DNA of 64,000 bases from Lonepinella koalarum (GTDB lineage Bacteria; Pseudomonadota; Gammaproteobacteria; Enterobacterales; Pasteurellaceae): contig NZ_CP170642.1 in assembly GCF_042926695.1 (NCBI RefSeq), positions 1,550,001 to 1,614,000 of the forward strand, written 5' to 3'. The notes beneath the pieces were generated by a model. It did not search any database and had not been told where the DNA came from. It saw only the letters and a list, made by a program, of their open reading frames with translations. Position 1 is the first letter of the stretch. Each line of letters begins with the position of its first letter. Positions 16,549-26,242 of the stretch are shown here, in pieces. The translations under genes were made by a program, and so were the position numbers.

Positions 16549-17706
16549 CTATGCCTTGGTAGGCTTAATGATCTCACTTGGGTAACACCCTAACACTTTC
16601 AAAAAAGTACTATACTCTTTTAATTCTTGCAAGACCTGTTGGGTATTGGGATGATGAATATTGGCTTCGATTTCCAAATAAAACATTTCTTCCCACGGCG
16701 TACCATAAATCGGGCGAGATTCGAGTTTGGTCATATTAATTTGATGTTTCTTAAACACATACAACGCATCAACCAACGCACCGGCCTGTTGTCGAGTAGT
16801 CATTAATAACAGGGTTTTACTGGCTATTTGCGGTGAAACAGATAAAGGTTCTTTCGCAAGAACAATAAAACGGGTGATATTATTGGGTTGATTGGCAATA
16901 TCCGTTTTTAATACTCGCAAACCATATAAATGACCACCATCTTCATTACCTAAGGCGGCAATATTCGGTTTATTCAAACTGGCGACTAATTCCATGGCAT
17001 GCGAGCTACTTTCACAGTATTCAATATGCACGCGATCCAAACTACGAATGAATTGGCTACATTGTTGAATGACTTGGGGATGACTATACAACGTATCAAT
17101 TTGACCAAGATCCTGCTGTTGGTTGACTAGCACACAATGTTTAATGGGATAAGCTAATTCCCCCACCAAAGAGAGATCGGTATGTTGTAATAAATCATAT
17201 ACATCATTAATAGAACCTGACGTGGTATTTTCTAACGGCACCACCCCAACATCCGCTTCACCCGATTTGACTTTGTCAAAAATTTGTTCAAAGGAACTAC
17301 AACTTAATTCTACTAATTGTTCTTGATAACGTGTGGCATAATTACGAGCGGCTAAATGCGAATAAGAGCCTCGTTTGCCTAAAAAGGCAATATGAATATT
17401 CTGTTCACGTTGTTGGTTGAGTTTTTTCTGTAAATAAACCTGTTGTGTTACTACCGAATCTTCAATAATCCGTTGAAAAATTTGGGTAATATATTGTGGT
17501 TCAAGTTGATAATTCTGGCTTTCTGCAAAATTGACTAATTCTTGTAATAAGATTTGCTCACGTTCTTCATCACGTAAGGGTTTTTGGGTAATTTCTTTGC
17601 TCCGCACCACATCAAACGCCAAACGATGACGTTCAGATAATAATTTTAGTAAACTGCGGTCAATTTGAGTAATTTGCTGACGAATTTCAGTTAAATCCTG
17701 TGCCAT
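16549..17706 (-). CDS. pheA: Bifunctional chorismate mutase/prephenate dehydratase
   Basis: PheA converts chorismate to prephenate and then phenylpyruvate, committing to phenylalanine. Domains in order: AroQ chorismate mutase (about 1-90, RQQITQIDRSLLKLLSERH), prephenate dehydratase (about 100-285, GKRGSYSHLAARNYA, TTSGSINDVYDLL, catalytic NNITRF), and an ACT domain (about 295-375) with the Phe-binding ESRP motif (TKLESRPIYG). Start at ATG 17706 (MAQDLTEIRQQ) gives 385 residues, the normal size. The frame stays open upstream for 16 more codons rich in Phe and Tyr; see the hairpin entry. Confidence 0.95.
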   Translation of the reverse strand: MAQDLTEIRQQITQIDRSLLKLLSERHRLAFDVVRSKEITQKPLRDEEREQILLQELVNFAESQNYQLEPQYITQIFQRIIEDSVVTQQVYLQKKLNQQREQNIHIAFLGKRGSYSHLAARNYATRYQEQLVELSCSSFEQIFDKVKSGEADVGVVPLENTTSGSINDVYDLLQHTDLSLVGELAYPIKHCVLVNQQQDLGQIDTLYSHPQVIQQCSQFIRSLDRVHIEYCESSSHAMELVASLNKPNIAALGNEDGGHLYGLRVLKTDIANQPNNITRFIVLAKEPLSVSPQIASKTLLLMTTRQQAGALVDALYVFKKHQINMTKLESRPIYGTPWEEMFYLEIEANIHHPNTQQVLQELKEYSTFLKVLGCYPSEIIKPTKA

Positions 17707-17735
17707 AAAATAAAAATATCCTGTAATAAAAATGA

Positions 17736-17761
17736 GGGTCTGATGAACTTTCAACAGACCC
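17736..17761 (-). terminator. Hairpin between ushA and pheA: ushA terminator and possible pheA attenuator
   Basis: On the minus strand GGGTCTG, a 12-nt loop, CAGACCC, then TCATTTTTATT, placed 22 bp after the ushA stop and 30 bp before the pheA ATG. It can end ushA transcription. A -10-like TATAAT lies just upstream at the end of ushA, so a pheA transcript starting there would also pass through it. Confidence 0.65.
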
Positions 17762-17782
17762 GATTATAGCATAGGGCTAACA

Positions 17783-19429
17783 TTAACGATAAATAATCTC
17801 GCCTTTTGGCTCAAATTTGCTGGCATCCAATGGTGAATGCTTTTGTAAATATTGTTTCATTACATCTGCATCAATAAAGCCAGAATCCACATAGGTTGGA
17901 TGATTTTTCAATACTGGATAGCCGTCACCACCTGAGGCACTATAATTTGGCAAAGATAAACGATATTTTTTGCTCAAATCTAATGGCTCGCCTTTGACTT
18001 TAATCTCCGTAACAGTTTTATTGGCATAATCTACCACCATGGAAATTCCAACAAATTGCGGATAGCCACCAGAATCAGTTTCTTTTAATGCCACCACGTT
18101 TAAGTAGTCTTGTAGTTCTTGTCCCGTTAAATCAGCGTAACTTACTGCATTACCAAAAGGTAATACTTTCAACACATCACGATAAGTCACTTCGCCTTCA
18201 TTAATTGAATCACGTACTATACCGGAATTGACCAACCCAATATCTGCATTCACTTTGTCACGCTCAACTTCTGCCACTAAACGCCCTAAATTAGTTTGTT
18301 TAAAGCGAACCACCGAACGTTCCCCTTCTAATTTACCTTTGACAGTACCGACTTTTTCACCCAATAATTCATTACCTTTTGCTTGGTAAGATTCAACTAA
18401 TTTTGCTACTTCTGGATCTTGTGGAATTTCTTCTGTATAAAATTGATATTCGGTTTTACCATCTGCCGTTTGTACTTTTTTCTTTAAATTTACTGGAATT
18501 AATTGATAATGTTCAAGTTTTAATTCACCATTTTTAAAACTGAAATCTGCACGCCCAACATATTTACCCCATTCATGAGCTTGCATAATCCAACTACCAT
18601 TTTGGTAATCTGGTTTACAAGGATCTGTTGGTTTGTAGTCCTCAATCCATACTCCCTTTTCATCCACACAAACAGGATCATGGGTATGTGCCCCAATAAT
18701 CATATCAAACGCCCCCTTATCCAATTTACGAGCCATGGATACATCACCCGGAGCATTTGAACCAAATTTACCATCATAGTAATAACCCATATGGGTCAGA
18801 GCAATTTTCACATCTGGCTTTTCATTTTGCGCTAACTCCGCCAACACTTTTTTAGCAGTTTCTGTTGGATCATCAAAACGAATCAAATTCATATATTCAG
18901 GATTACCTAATATTGCCGTGTCTTCTGTGGTTAATCCTACCACCGCAATTTTTAAATCCTGCTTATTCAAAATAGTATAAGGTTTTACCAAATGTTTACC
19001 GCTTTTTTTCAAATAAATATTCGCTGATAAGAACGGGAATTCCGCCCATTTTTCTTGCATATCCAACAATTGCAATGGATTATCAAATTCATGATTACCT
19101 AATGTCATCGCTTCATAACCGACCATATTCATCGTCTTAAAATCAGGCTCGGCATTCTGAGAATCTGACTCAGGTACACCAGTATTAACATCCCCAGCAT
19201 TTAACAAGATCACTGATCCACCTTGTTTTTCAACTTCTGTTTTGATCTGATCAACTAATGTTTTTTGTGCGGCTAAACCAAATTCGCCTTTATCATTTGG
19301 GGCAAAGTGTCCATGTAAATCATTAGTATGTAATACAGTAAAATGGTAAACCTTATCTTGTTGGTATGCCATGGCAGAAGCAGTGAGTAATGCCATAGAA
19401 AGCGCGGTCATTTTTGGTAAAATTTTCAT
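17783..19429 (-). CDS. ushA: Periplasmic UDP-sugar hydrolase/5'-nucleotidase
   Basis: UshA-type enzyme that hydrolyses UDP-sugars and nucleotides in the periplasm so the nucleoside can be imported. Starting at ATG 19429 (MKILPKMTALSMALLTASAMA, a signal peptide cleaved after about residue 21; AGGAC upstream) the product has 548 residues, as in E. coli. Metallophosphatase motifs: VLHTNDLHGHF, GGSVILLNAGDVNTGVPESD, TLGNHEFDNP, IIGAHTHDP; C-terminal substrate domain ending SASGGDGYPVLKNHP. In Pasteurellaceae a related enzyme (NadN/NucA, about 600 residues) feeds NAD uptake; this one is closer to UshA in length and sequence. Confidence 0.9.
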   Translation of the reverse strand: MKILPKMTALSMALLTASAMAYQQDKVYHFTVLHTNDLHGHFAPNDKGEFGLAAQKTLVDQIKTEVEKQGGSVILLNAGDVNTGVPESDSQNAEPDFKTMNMVGYEAMTLGNHEFDNPLQLLDMQEKWAEFPFLSANIYLKKSGKHLVKPYTILNKQDLKIAVVGLTTEDTAILGNPEYMNLIRFDDPTETAKKVLAELAQNEKPDVKIALTHMGYYYDGKFGSNAPGDVSMARKLDKGAFDMIIGAHTHDPVCVDEKGVWIEDYKPTDPCKPDYQNGSWIMQAHEWGKYVGRADFSFKNGELKLEHYQLIPVNLKKKVQTADGKTEYQFYTEEIPQDPEVAKLVESYQAKGNELLGEKVGTVKGKLEGERSVVRFKQTNLGRLVAEVERDKVNADIGLVNSGIVRDSINEGEVTYRDVLKVLPFGNAVSYADLTGQELQDYLNVVALKETDSGGYPQFVGISMVVDYANKTVTEIKVKGEPLDLSKKYRLSLPNYSASGGDGYPVLKNHPTYVDSGFIDADVMKQYLQKHSPLDASKFEPKGEIIYR

Positions 19430-19462
19430 AATAAGTCCTTCTAGATGGAATGATAAAGACAA

Positions 19463-19494
19463 AAAAAGCCACACTCAGAAAAGTATAGCTTTTT
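19463..19494 (-). terminator. Terminator after lpxC (end of the dcw transcript)
   Basis: On the minus strand AAAAAGC, an 18-nt loop, GCTTTTTTT, 12 bp after the lpxC stop. AT-rich stem, so moderate strength. Confidence 0.55.
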
Positions 19495-19505
19495 GATAAA
19501 TTTTA

Positions 19506-20423
19506 TTAAATTAACACTTGCTGTGTTATTACATAACCTTTTGGTACAGCTTGTTTATCTCCAAAGGTGACGAATTCCCATGCTTCTTGATTATCTAATA
19601 AGGCTCGTAACAATTTGTTATTTAAGCCGTGACCAGATTTATATGCACTAAACTCACCAATAAGGTTGTAACCACACATATATAAATCACCGATAGAATC
19701 CAACATTTTATGGCGAACTAATTCATCTTTAAAACGTAGTCCATCTTCGTTGAGCACACGGTAATTATCTAATACGATAGCATTATCCAAACTACCACCT
19801 AAAGCCAATCCTTGTGACTGGAGATATTCAATATCTTTCATAAACGCAAAGGTTCTTGCACGGCTAATTTGTTGTACAAAATTTTGTGCAGAAAAATCCA
19901 ATTTGTAATGGCTTAATTTTTTAGGAATCGCTGGATGATTAAAATCAATCGTGAAATTTAAACGGAAACCGCTATAAGGCTTAATTTCTGCCCATTTATC
20001 ACCGTCTTCTACTCGTACAGTTTTCTTCACACGAATAAATTTTTTCGCCGCATCTTGTTCTTCAATGCCCGCATCAAGCAATAAATAAATAAACGGGCTA
20101 GCACTACCATCCATAATCGGAATTTCCGGCGCATCTACTTCAATAATTACATTATCAATGCCTAAGCCTGCTAACGCGGCATTAAGATGTTCAACGGTAG
20201 AAATACGCACACCTTGATCATTCACTAAACAAGTACAAAGCATGGTATCACGTACAGCTTTTGCCTCTGCAGAGAAACTGACGGGCGGATTAAGATCGGT
20301 ACGACAATAAATCACCCCTGTATTCACTGCAGCTGGGCGTAAATGCAAAGTCACTTTATTACCGCTGTGCAATCCCACACCGGTCACTTTAATGCTTTGT
20401 TTTAATGTTCTTTGTTTAATCAT
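19506..20423 (-). CDS. lpxC: UDP-3-O-acyl-N-acetylglucosamine deacetylase
   Basis: LpxC is the zinc deacetylase that commits UDP-GlcNAc derivatives to lipid A. Motifs: GVGLHSGNKVTLHLRPA (about 17-33), zinc-ligand His in STVEHLNAALAGLGIDN, HKMLDSIGDLYMCGYNLIG with zinc His and Asp, and the catalytic-base His in KSGHGLNNKLLRAL. The start ATG 20423 (MIKQRTLKQSIKV) gives 305 residues, exactly the usual length. It is the last gene of the dcw cluster, 40 bp after ftsZ, as in E. coli. Confidence 0.97.
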   Translation of the reverse strand: MIKQRTLKQSIKVTGVGLHSGNKVTLHLRPAAVNTGVIYCRTDLNPPVSFSAEAKAVRDTMLCTCLVNDQGVRISTVEHLNAALAGLGIDNVIIEVDAPEIPIMDGSASPFIYLLLDAGIEEQDAAKKFIRVKKTVRVEDGDKWAEIKPYSGFRLNFTIDFNHPAIPKKLSHYKLDFSAQNFVQQISRARTFAFMKDIEYLQSQGLALGGSLDNAIVLDNYRVLNEDGLRFKDELVRHKMLDSIGDLYMCGYNLIGEFSAYKSGHGLNNKLLRALLDNQEAWEFVTFGDKQAVPKGYVITQQVLI

Positions 20424-20463
20424 ATTTTTTCTCAACTTTTTACAAAATGATTAACATTTTATT

Positions 20464-21660
20464 TTAGCTATTATTACCACGTAAAAAAGCAGGCTTAAAC
20501 ACATCATTATTTAATGGTGTTGGTCGTGTTGTTTCAAGTGGCTTTTGATATGTTGAAGTTTGTTGCTCTGGTAATCCAGACGGTTGTCTTACCTGACCAA
20601 CTGTTTGTGTGACTGCCGCCACAGGCTCTTCCACATCACCAATCCCCGTAGCAACAATGGTCACACGAATTTCATCTGACATTTCTGGTACTAAGCTGGT
20701 ACCCACCACTACGGTTGCCTCATCCGAAGCGAAAGAACGAATAATATCACCTACCGCATAAAATTCATCTAAACCCAAATCTAAACCAGCGGTAATATTA
20801 ACTAATACCCCTTTAGCACCAGATAAATCAACATCTTCTAACAATGGACTGGCCACAGCATCTTGAGCAGCTTTTTCAGCACGTCCATCACTTGATGCAC
20901 CTTTGGCGATACCAGAACCCATCATAGCACGTCCCATTTCTGACATAACAGTACGCACATCAGCAAAGTCAACGTTAATTAATCCCGGTGCAGTAATCAT
21001 ATCAGAAATACCCGTCACAGCATTACGAAGAATATCATTTACCGTAGAAAATGCTTGAACTAAAGTAGTATTTTTACCTAATACCTTTAATAATTTTTCA
21101 TTCGGAATACTAATTAAAGAATCCACATGCTTGGATAGCTCTTTAATACCCAATTCCGCAAACGCCATGCGTTTTTTACCTTCAAAAGAAAATGGTTTAG
21201 TCACCACCGCAACGGTAAGAATGCCTAACTCTTTTGCGACTTGTGCAACAATAGGCGCAGCACCAGTACCGGTACCACCTCCCATACCTGCTGCAATAAA
21301 CACCATATCCGCGCCCTCAAGCATCGCTCGAATCGCTTCTTGATCGTCTTCGGCAGCTTTACGCCCTACATTTGGATTCGCGCCAGCCCCTAAACCACGA
21401 GTGGTTTCTGCACCGATTTGTACTGTTTGCTGAACCTTACTTTTGCGTAAAGCCTGCGCATCCGTATTTACTGCATAGAAGATAATCTCACCATGTTCAT
21501 CACTCGCAAGAGAATCTTCTCCCACAAGTGAGCCACCATTATTCAGTAAACTATCTACCATATGGTTGACGGCATTACCTCCACCGCCACCAACACCAAC
21601 TACTTTAATCAGCGTGCGACCGACTTCATCATCAAAATCATATTGTACCGGGTCAAACAT
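20464..21660 (-). CDS. ftsZ: Cell division protein FtsZ
   Basis: FtsZ is the tubulin-like GTPase that polymerises into the Z ring. Motifs: GVGGGGGNAVNHM near residue 22, the tubulin signature AGMGGGTGTGAAPIVAQVAK, NVDFADVRTVMSEMGRAMMG (T7 loop region), then a variable linker and a conserved C-terminal tail FKPAFLRGNNS. The tail is the docking site for FtsA and ZipA, though here the usual D-[IV]-P-x-F-L-R core reads NDVFKPAFLR. 398 residues. It follows ftsA by 87 bp, enough for a local promoter. Confidence 0.97.
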   Translation of the reverse strand: MFDPVQYDFDDEVGRTLIKVVGVGGGGGNAVNHMVDSLLNNGGSLVGEDSLASDEHGEIIFYAVNTDAQALRKSKVQQTVQIGAETTRGLGAGANPNVGRKAAEDDQEAIRAMLEGADMVFIAAGMGGGTGTGAAPIVAQVAKELGILTVAVVTKPFSFEGKKRMAFAELGIKELSKHVDSLISIPNEKLLKVLGKNTTLVQAFSTVNDILRNAVTGISDMITAPGLINVDFADVRTVMSEMGRAMMGSGIAKGASSDGRAEKAAQDAVASPLLEDVDLSGAKGVLVNITAGLDLGLDEFYAVGDIIRSFASDEATVVVGTSLVPEMSDEIRVTIVATGIGDVEEPVAAVTQTVGQVRQPSGLPEQQTSTYQKPLETTRPTPLNNDVFKPAFLRGNNS

Positions 21661-21747
21661 TTATATTCTCCGTGGGTGCTACCAAAAGAGCCTAGCACAT
21701 AAATTATTCTAAAATTCTTCCTATTGTAGATGAAAAATGCAAAATTA

Positions 21748-23040
21748 TCAAAACTCAGAGCCAACTTTCTTCAAAATTTCTTTCATTCCACCCCAAATTG
21801 AGCCTAAAAAACTGCCTTCGGATGTAAAACTTTCTATTAATCGAGTATTTTCTTCATCATTATGATGACTATATTGTAACAAACCGAGTACAGTCGCATA
21901 TTGTGGTTTATTCACATAATCCGTTAATCCTGTGATATTCAATGGATGACCAACACGAACATGAAAGCCAAAAATTTCCGTGGCACATTTTGCAATATCT
22001 TCCATATTTGCCCCACCACCAGTTAACACAACACCTGCAATTAAATCCGCTTTAATATCTTTCTTAATTAGCTCTTGGCGTAAATTATCTAACTCATTTT
22101 TTACCACAAACAACAAATCAGCATAACATTTTGATGTCACATCTACAATTTGCGCTTTGCTAAAGGTACGTGCAGTCGTTCCGCCAAGTCCTGCTACTTC
22201 GACCTTTTTCTTGGCAAAATGTTCAATTAAATCTTGGCTAGGATTCACCGCACTTCCGTAGTTAATTTTAATATTTTCGGCTTCATGACGAGATGTGGTT
22301 AAACTCTGAGCCACAAAATCAGTAATATCATTCCCCCCATAAGGGATCACCTTGCTGTAACGTAATGCTCCATTGGTATATACCATAATATCCATGGAAC
22401 CTGCCCCAAAATCCACCAAGCAAACGCCTAAATCTTTCTCATCTTCAGTTAACACCGAATAACTTGATGCCAAGCCAGAAAAGACGACTTTATCTACTTT
22501 TAAACCACACTGCTCTACCGCTTTTTGTAGATTACTTAACCAAGCTTGATGACAACCAATTAAATGCGCCTGTGCTTTTAAACGCATGCCTTGTAAACCT
22601 AATGGATTCTTAATATTTTGTTGCTGATCGACGGCATATTCTTGTGGAATAACGTGTAATAAAGACAAGCCTTCGGGCAATTTAACCGAACTCGCAGTGT
22701 GCATGGCGGCATCTATTTCATCTTGCGTCACTTCGTTGTTGGCAATGGGTTCAAGACCGCTATCATTTAGGCTTTGAATATGTTTTCCAGTAATTGCAAG
22801 GGTGACGGATATAATTTGACAATCTGCGACTGCTTCCGCACTTTCAATGGCTCGTTGAATAGATTTCACCACCGCAGATAAATCTGTAATGCTACCTTTA
22901 TCAATGCCTTTAGATGGACAACTGCCATAACCCAGCACATTCACTACGCCATCAGGTAATATCTCGCCTACCACCGCCACCACTTTTGATGTGCCGACTT
23001 CTAATCCTACAATGGTTTTTGATTCTACAATTTTTGCCAT
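21748..23040 (-). CDS. ftsA: Cell division protein FtsA
   Basis: FtsA is the actin-like ATPase that tethers FtsZ to the membrane. Phosphate-1 motif VGLEVGTSKVVAVVGE near residue 11, the 1C subdomain around residues 90-165, phosphate-2 LGVCLVDFGAGSMDIMVYT, adenosine motif VVLTGGGANMEDIA, and a C-terminal amphipathic membrane helix (SIWGGMKEILKKVGSEF). Start choice is uncertain among ATG 23040 (MAKIVES), ATG 23046 and GTG 23049; I take 23040 for conservation. Coupled to ftsQ (17 bp). Confidence 0.95.
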   Translation of the reverse strand: MAKIVESKTIVGLEVGTSKVVAVVGEILPDGVVNVLGYGSCPSKGIDKGSITDLSAVVKSIQRAIESAEAVADCQIISVTLAITGKHIQSLNDSGLEPIANNEVTQDEIDAAMHTASSVKLPEGLSLLHVIPQEYAVDQQQNIKNPLGLQGMRLKAQAHLIGCHQAWLSNLQKAVEQCGLKVDKVVFSGLASSYSVLTEDEKDLGVCLVDFGAGSMDIMVYTNGALRYSKVIPYGGNDITDFVAQSLTTSRHEAENIKINYGSAVNPSQDLIEHFAKKKVEVAGLGGTTARTFSKAQIVDVTSKCYADLLFVVKNELDNLRQELIKKDIKADLIAGVVLTGGGANMEDIAKCATEIFGFHVRVGHPLNITGLTDYVNKPQYATVLGLLQYSHHNDEENTRLIESFTSEGSFLGSIWGGMKEILKKVGSEF

Positions 23041-23057
23041 ATTCATCACTTCGCTAT

Positions 23058-23831
23058 TTATTTAATAATATCAGTGAAATTCACTGCCGCACCCACTTTA
23101 TATCTTAGATCAACATAATTAATTTTTTTATTTTCCGGCACTTCAATTTGTGGATAAATCGTCACAAAACGATCAATTTTGCTTTTCCACTCACCACGTC
23201 CTAATTTTAAGGTAATGTCGTTATCTAACATAATCTCCCAAGAACCTCGTTCGTTTACTGCTAAGGTTTTTAGGCTTAAATTTTTTGCTTTTAAGTCTTT
23301 ATAAATTTTATACCACGCTTCTAGTACTTCCTTACTTTGGTAATCTAAGCCAAATAACCGTGGCATATCAGTATTTTTTAGTTTATCAAAGGGTAAGCTA
23401 AACACGGTACCATCACTGGCAACAAATTCATTCTCATTCCAATAAGCTACTGGCGTATATTCTATAACTAAAATACTTAACCGATCAGGCCAAATTTTAC
23501 GAACTAGCGCTCCTTTTATCCAAGGCATACTCTGAATTTGGTCTCGCACCGCATTCACATCTTGCCCGAAAAAACCTTTTAATTCACCCATTTGTAAAAT
23601 TTGATCGCGTACATCTGAATAGGTTGTATATTGTGGCGAACCTAACAACGCAAAAGCACTAATCGGTTTGTCATCCAATTTCTCTAACCATGCTTGCCAG
23701 TTGGTATAAGTATAATATAGCAAACCTAAGCACAATAGCAAAAGCAATGGTTTGATCTGAATTAAACTTTTCAGATCAAACTCTGGCATTTTGGCTGTTT
23801 TCTGCTTCGATTTACGTTTAATCACGGACAT
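23058..23831 (-). CDS. ftsQ: Cell division protein FtsQ
   Basis: FtsQ bridges the early and late divisome through FtsL/FtsB. A basic cytoplasmic N-terminus (KRKSKQKTAK), one transmembrane helix (about 27-46, IKPLLLLLCLGLLYYTYTNW), a POTRA domain (FFGQDVNAVRDQIQSMPWIK) and the periplasmic beta domain ending DLRYKVGAAVNF. 257 residues, in the normal range. Its start overlaps the last base of ddl, so the two are translationally coupled. Confidence 0.93.
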   Translation of the reverse strand: MSVIKRKSKQKTAKMPEFDLKSLIQIKPLLLLLCLGLLYYTYTNWQAWLEKLDDKPISAFALLGSPQYTTYSDVRDQILQMGELKGFFGQDVNAVRDQIQSMPWIKGALVRKIWPDRLSILVIEYTPVAYWNENEFVASDGTVFSLPFDKLKNTDMPRLFGLDYQSKEVLEAWYKIYKDLKAKNLSLKTLAVNERGSWEIMLDNDITLKLGRGEWKSKIDRFVTIYPQIEVPENKKINYVDLRYKVGAAVNFTDIIK

Positions 23832-24754
23832 TAAACACTTAACTCCAAGATTTTTTCTACTAACTGCGCAAAAGAATAACCCACCGTTTTAGCTGATTTT
23901 GGAAATAAACTATGGCTCGTCATCCCTGGTGTGGTATTCACTTCTACTAAACGGAAATTCCCTTTGCTATCGGTCATCACATCAATCCGGCTCCAACCAC
24001 GACAGCCAACCACGTCATAAGCACGTTTCACCAAACTACGCAACTCTTGCCAACGTTCATCACTTAATGGCATCGGACAAATATATTGTGTATTATCGGA
24101 AATATATTTCGCCTCATAATCATAAAATTCCCCCTCGGGGACAATTTGTACCGCTGGCAACACTTCATCACCTAAGACTGGCACGGTTAATTCATCACCA
24201 GACAACCATTCTTCAATTAATACCGTATCATCATGTTGTAGGGCTAACTCTACTGCGGCTTTTAAATCTTCTGCCGCTTTGACTTTAGTCAACCCAACGC
24301 TGGAGCCTTCACGTGAAGGTTTTACCATTAATGGCAAGCCTAAGCGCGCTACCACCGCTTGTGGATCGAGTGAAAGTGCGGTGTTTTTAGTGACAATTTC
24401 CATATCAGCAATCGGTAAACCAAAGCCTTTCCATAACATTTTAGTTCGCATTTTATCCATGGTTAATGCAGATGTCATGACGCCACAACCCGTATATGGC
24501 AAACCAATTTGTTCCAATACACCTTGAATCACACCGTCTTCGCCACCCCGTCCGTGCAAAATATTAAAGGCACGATCAAAGCCTTGTTCGCTTAATTCAG
24601 CTACGCTAATTTCTTTTGGATCGAGTGGGTGAGCATCATAGCCTTGTGAGCGTAACGCTTGCAGTACAGCAGCCCCTGAATTTAAGGAAACTTCACGTTC
24701 TGCTGATGTGCCACCTAATAATACGGCGATTTTTTGTTGTTTTAATGGTTTCAT
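23831..24754 (-). CDS. ddlB: D-alanine--D-alanine ligase
   Basis: Ddl makes the D-Ala-D-Ala dipeptide for peptidoglycan. ATP-grasp enzyme with KIAVLLGGTSAEREVSLNSG at the N-terminus, LHGRGGEDGVIQG, LPLMVKPSREGSSVGLTKV, and the metal site SRIDVMTDSKGNFRLVEVNT with TPGMTSHSLFPKSA. 307 residues, the DdlB length. It lies between murC and ftsQ, the usual place for ddlB. Confidence 0.96.
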   Translation of the reverse strand: MKPLKQQKIAVLLGGTSAEREVSLNSGAAVLQALRSQGYDAHPLDPKEISVAELSEQGFDRAFNILHGRGGEDGVIQGVLEQIGLPYTGCGVMTSALTMDKMRTKMLWKGFGLPIADMEIVTKNTALSLDPQAVVARLGLPLMVKPSREGSSVGLTKVKAAEDLKAAVELALQHDDTVLIEEWLSGDELTVPVLGDEVLPAVQIVPEGEFYDYEAKYISDNTQYICPMPLSDERWQELRSLVKRAYDVVGCRGWSRIDVMTDSKGNFRLVEVNTTPGMTSHSLFPKSAKTVGYSFAQLVEKILELSV

Positions 24755-24781
24755 TGAATTATCTCTTTACTTTTATTCTGC

Positions 24782-26224
24782 TTATTTCGTCCACAATTCC
24801 ACAAGATTGCGAGAAAGTTTACTCACATTGCCCGCCCCTTGTGCCAAAATTAAATCACCATCTTGTAGGATTTGATCCATAATTTCAGGTAACTGACTAT
24901 GATCCGCCACAAAAATCGGGTCAACTTTACCCAAATTACGAATAGAACGCGCTAACGAACGGCTATCTGCTCCAGCAATCGGTTGTTCTCCTGCGGCGTA
25001 CACATCAAGTAAGACTAATACATCTACTTGCGACAATACCTGCACAAAATCATCAAATAAATCCCGCGTACGAGAATAGCGGTGCGGTTGGAAAATCATC
25101 ACGACCCGTTTATTTTGCCAGCCTGAACGAGCCGCTTGAATGGTCACGCCGACTTCAGTAGGATGATGACCATAATCATCTATCAACATCACTTTACCAT
25201 TCGGACGAATAAACTCACCCAGTTGATCGAAACGACGACCAGCCCCTTGAAAATCGGCAAGGGCGGCTAAAATCGCATCATTGTTAATACTTTCTTCTTT
25301 GGCAACCACTAAAGCGGCAGTGGCATTTAATGCATTGTGTTTACCCGGTACATTTAATAGCACATTAATTCGCTCACCCGTTGGGGTAATCACATCATAA
25401 TGTCCTTGAAAACCCGTTTGCTCATAATTTTCAATACGATAATCCGCTTTTTCACTAAAACCATAAGTCATCACTTGGCGACCCACTTGCGGGACTAATT
25501 CCATTAGCACAGCATCGTCCGCACACATCACGGCTAAACCATAGAACGGTAAATTGTGTAAGAAATTCACATACGTCCGTTTCATTTCTTCAAAATCACC
25601 ATGATAGGTTTCCATGTGGTCTGGTTCAATATTTGTCACCACCGATACCATAGGTTGTAAATGTAAAAATGAAGCATCACTTTCATCTGCCTCGGCAATT
25701 AAATAACGGCTTGCCCCTAAATAGGCATTGGTACCAGCAGATTTCACTAATCCTCCATTAACAAAGGTCGGATCTAAACCTGCTTGCGTATAAATCATCG
25801 AAATCATCGCCGTTGTAGTGGTTTTTCCGTGCGTTCCTGCAATCGCAATACCATGACGGAAACGCATAATTTCAGCTAACATTTGCGCCCGTTGAATCAC
25901 TGGAATCCGTTTTTCATGGGCAGCCACCACTTCCACATTATCTGACTTAATCGCACTGGAAACTACCACCACGCTGGCATCTTGCACATTTTCTGCTTGA
26001 TGAGAAAAATAAATTTTTGCCCCTAAAGAAATTAAGCGATTTGTCACCGCACTTTCTGCAATATCGGATCCTGTGACAGCATAGCCCTCATTTAACAATA
26101 CTTCCGCAATACCGCCCATACCGGCACCACCAATACCAACAAAATGAATTTGTTTTACTCGTCGCATACTTGGCACGGATTGTCTAATTTTTGCTTGTCT
26201 AATTGCTTCTTGTGATTGCGTCAT
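24782..26224 (-). CDS. murC: UDP-N-acetylmuramate--L-alanine ligase
   Basis: MurC adds L-Ala to UDP-MurNAc, the first stem-peptide step. N-terminal nucleotide fold IHFVGIGGAGMGGIAEVLLN, P-loop AIAGTHGKTTTTAM (about 120-133), LIAEADESDASFLHL, VTNIEPDHMETYHGDFE, and IDDYGHHPTEV in the C-terminal domain. 480 residues. It is 18 bp after murG. Uptake-signal cores near 26041 fall in the gene. Confidence 0.97.
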   Translation of the reverse strand: MTQSQEAIRQAKIRQSVPSMRRVKQIHFVGIGGAGMGGIAEVLLNEGYAVTGSDIAESAVTNRLISLGAKIYFSHQAENVQDASVVVVSSAIKSDNVEVVAAHEKRIPVIQRAQMLAEIMRFRHGIAIAGTHGKTTTTAMISMIYTQAGLDPTFVNGGLVKSAGTNAYLGASRYLIAEADESDASFLHLQPMVSVVTNIEPDHMETYHGDFEEMKRTYVNFLHNLPFYGLAVMCADDAVLMELVPQVGRQVMTYGFSEKADYRIENYEQTGFQGHYDVITPTGERINVLLNVPGKHNALNATAALVVAKEESINNDAILAALADFQGAGRRFDQLGEFIRPNGKVMLIDDYGHHPTEVGVTIQAARSGWQNKRVVMIFQPHRYSRTRDLFDDFVQVLSQVDVLVLLDVYAAGEQPIAGADSRSLARSIRNLGKVDPIFVADHSQLPEIMDQILQDGDLILAQGAGNVSKLSRNLVELWTK

Positions 26225-26242
26225 TTTTATTAACTCACTTCC

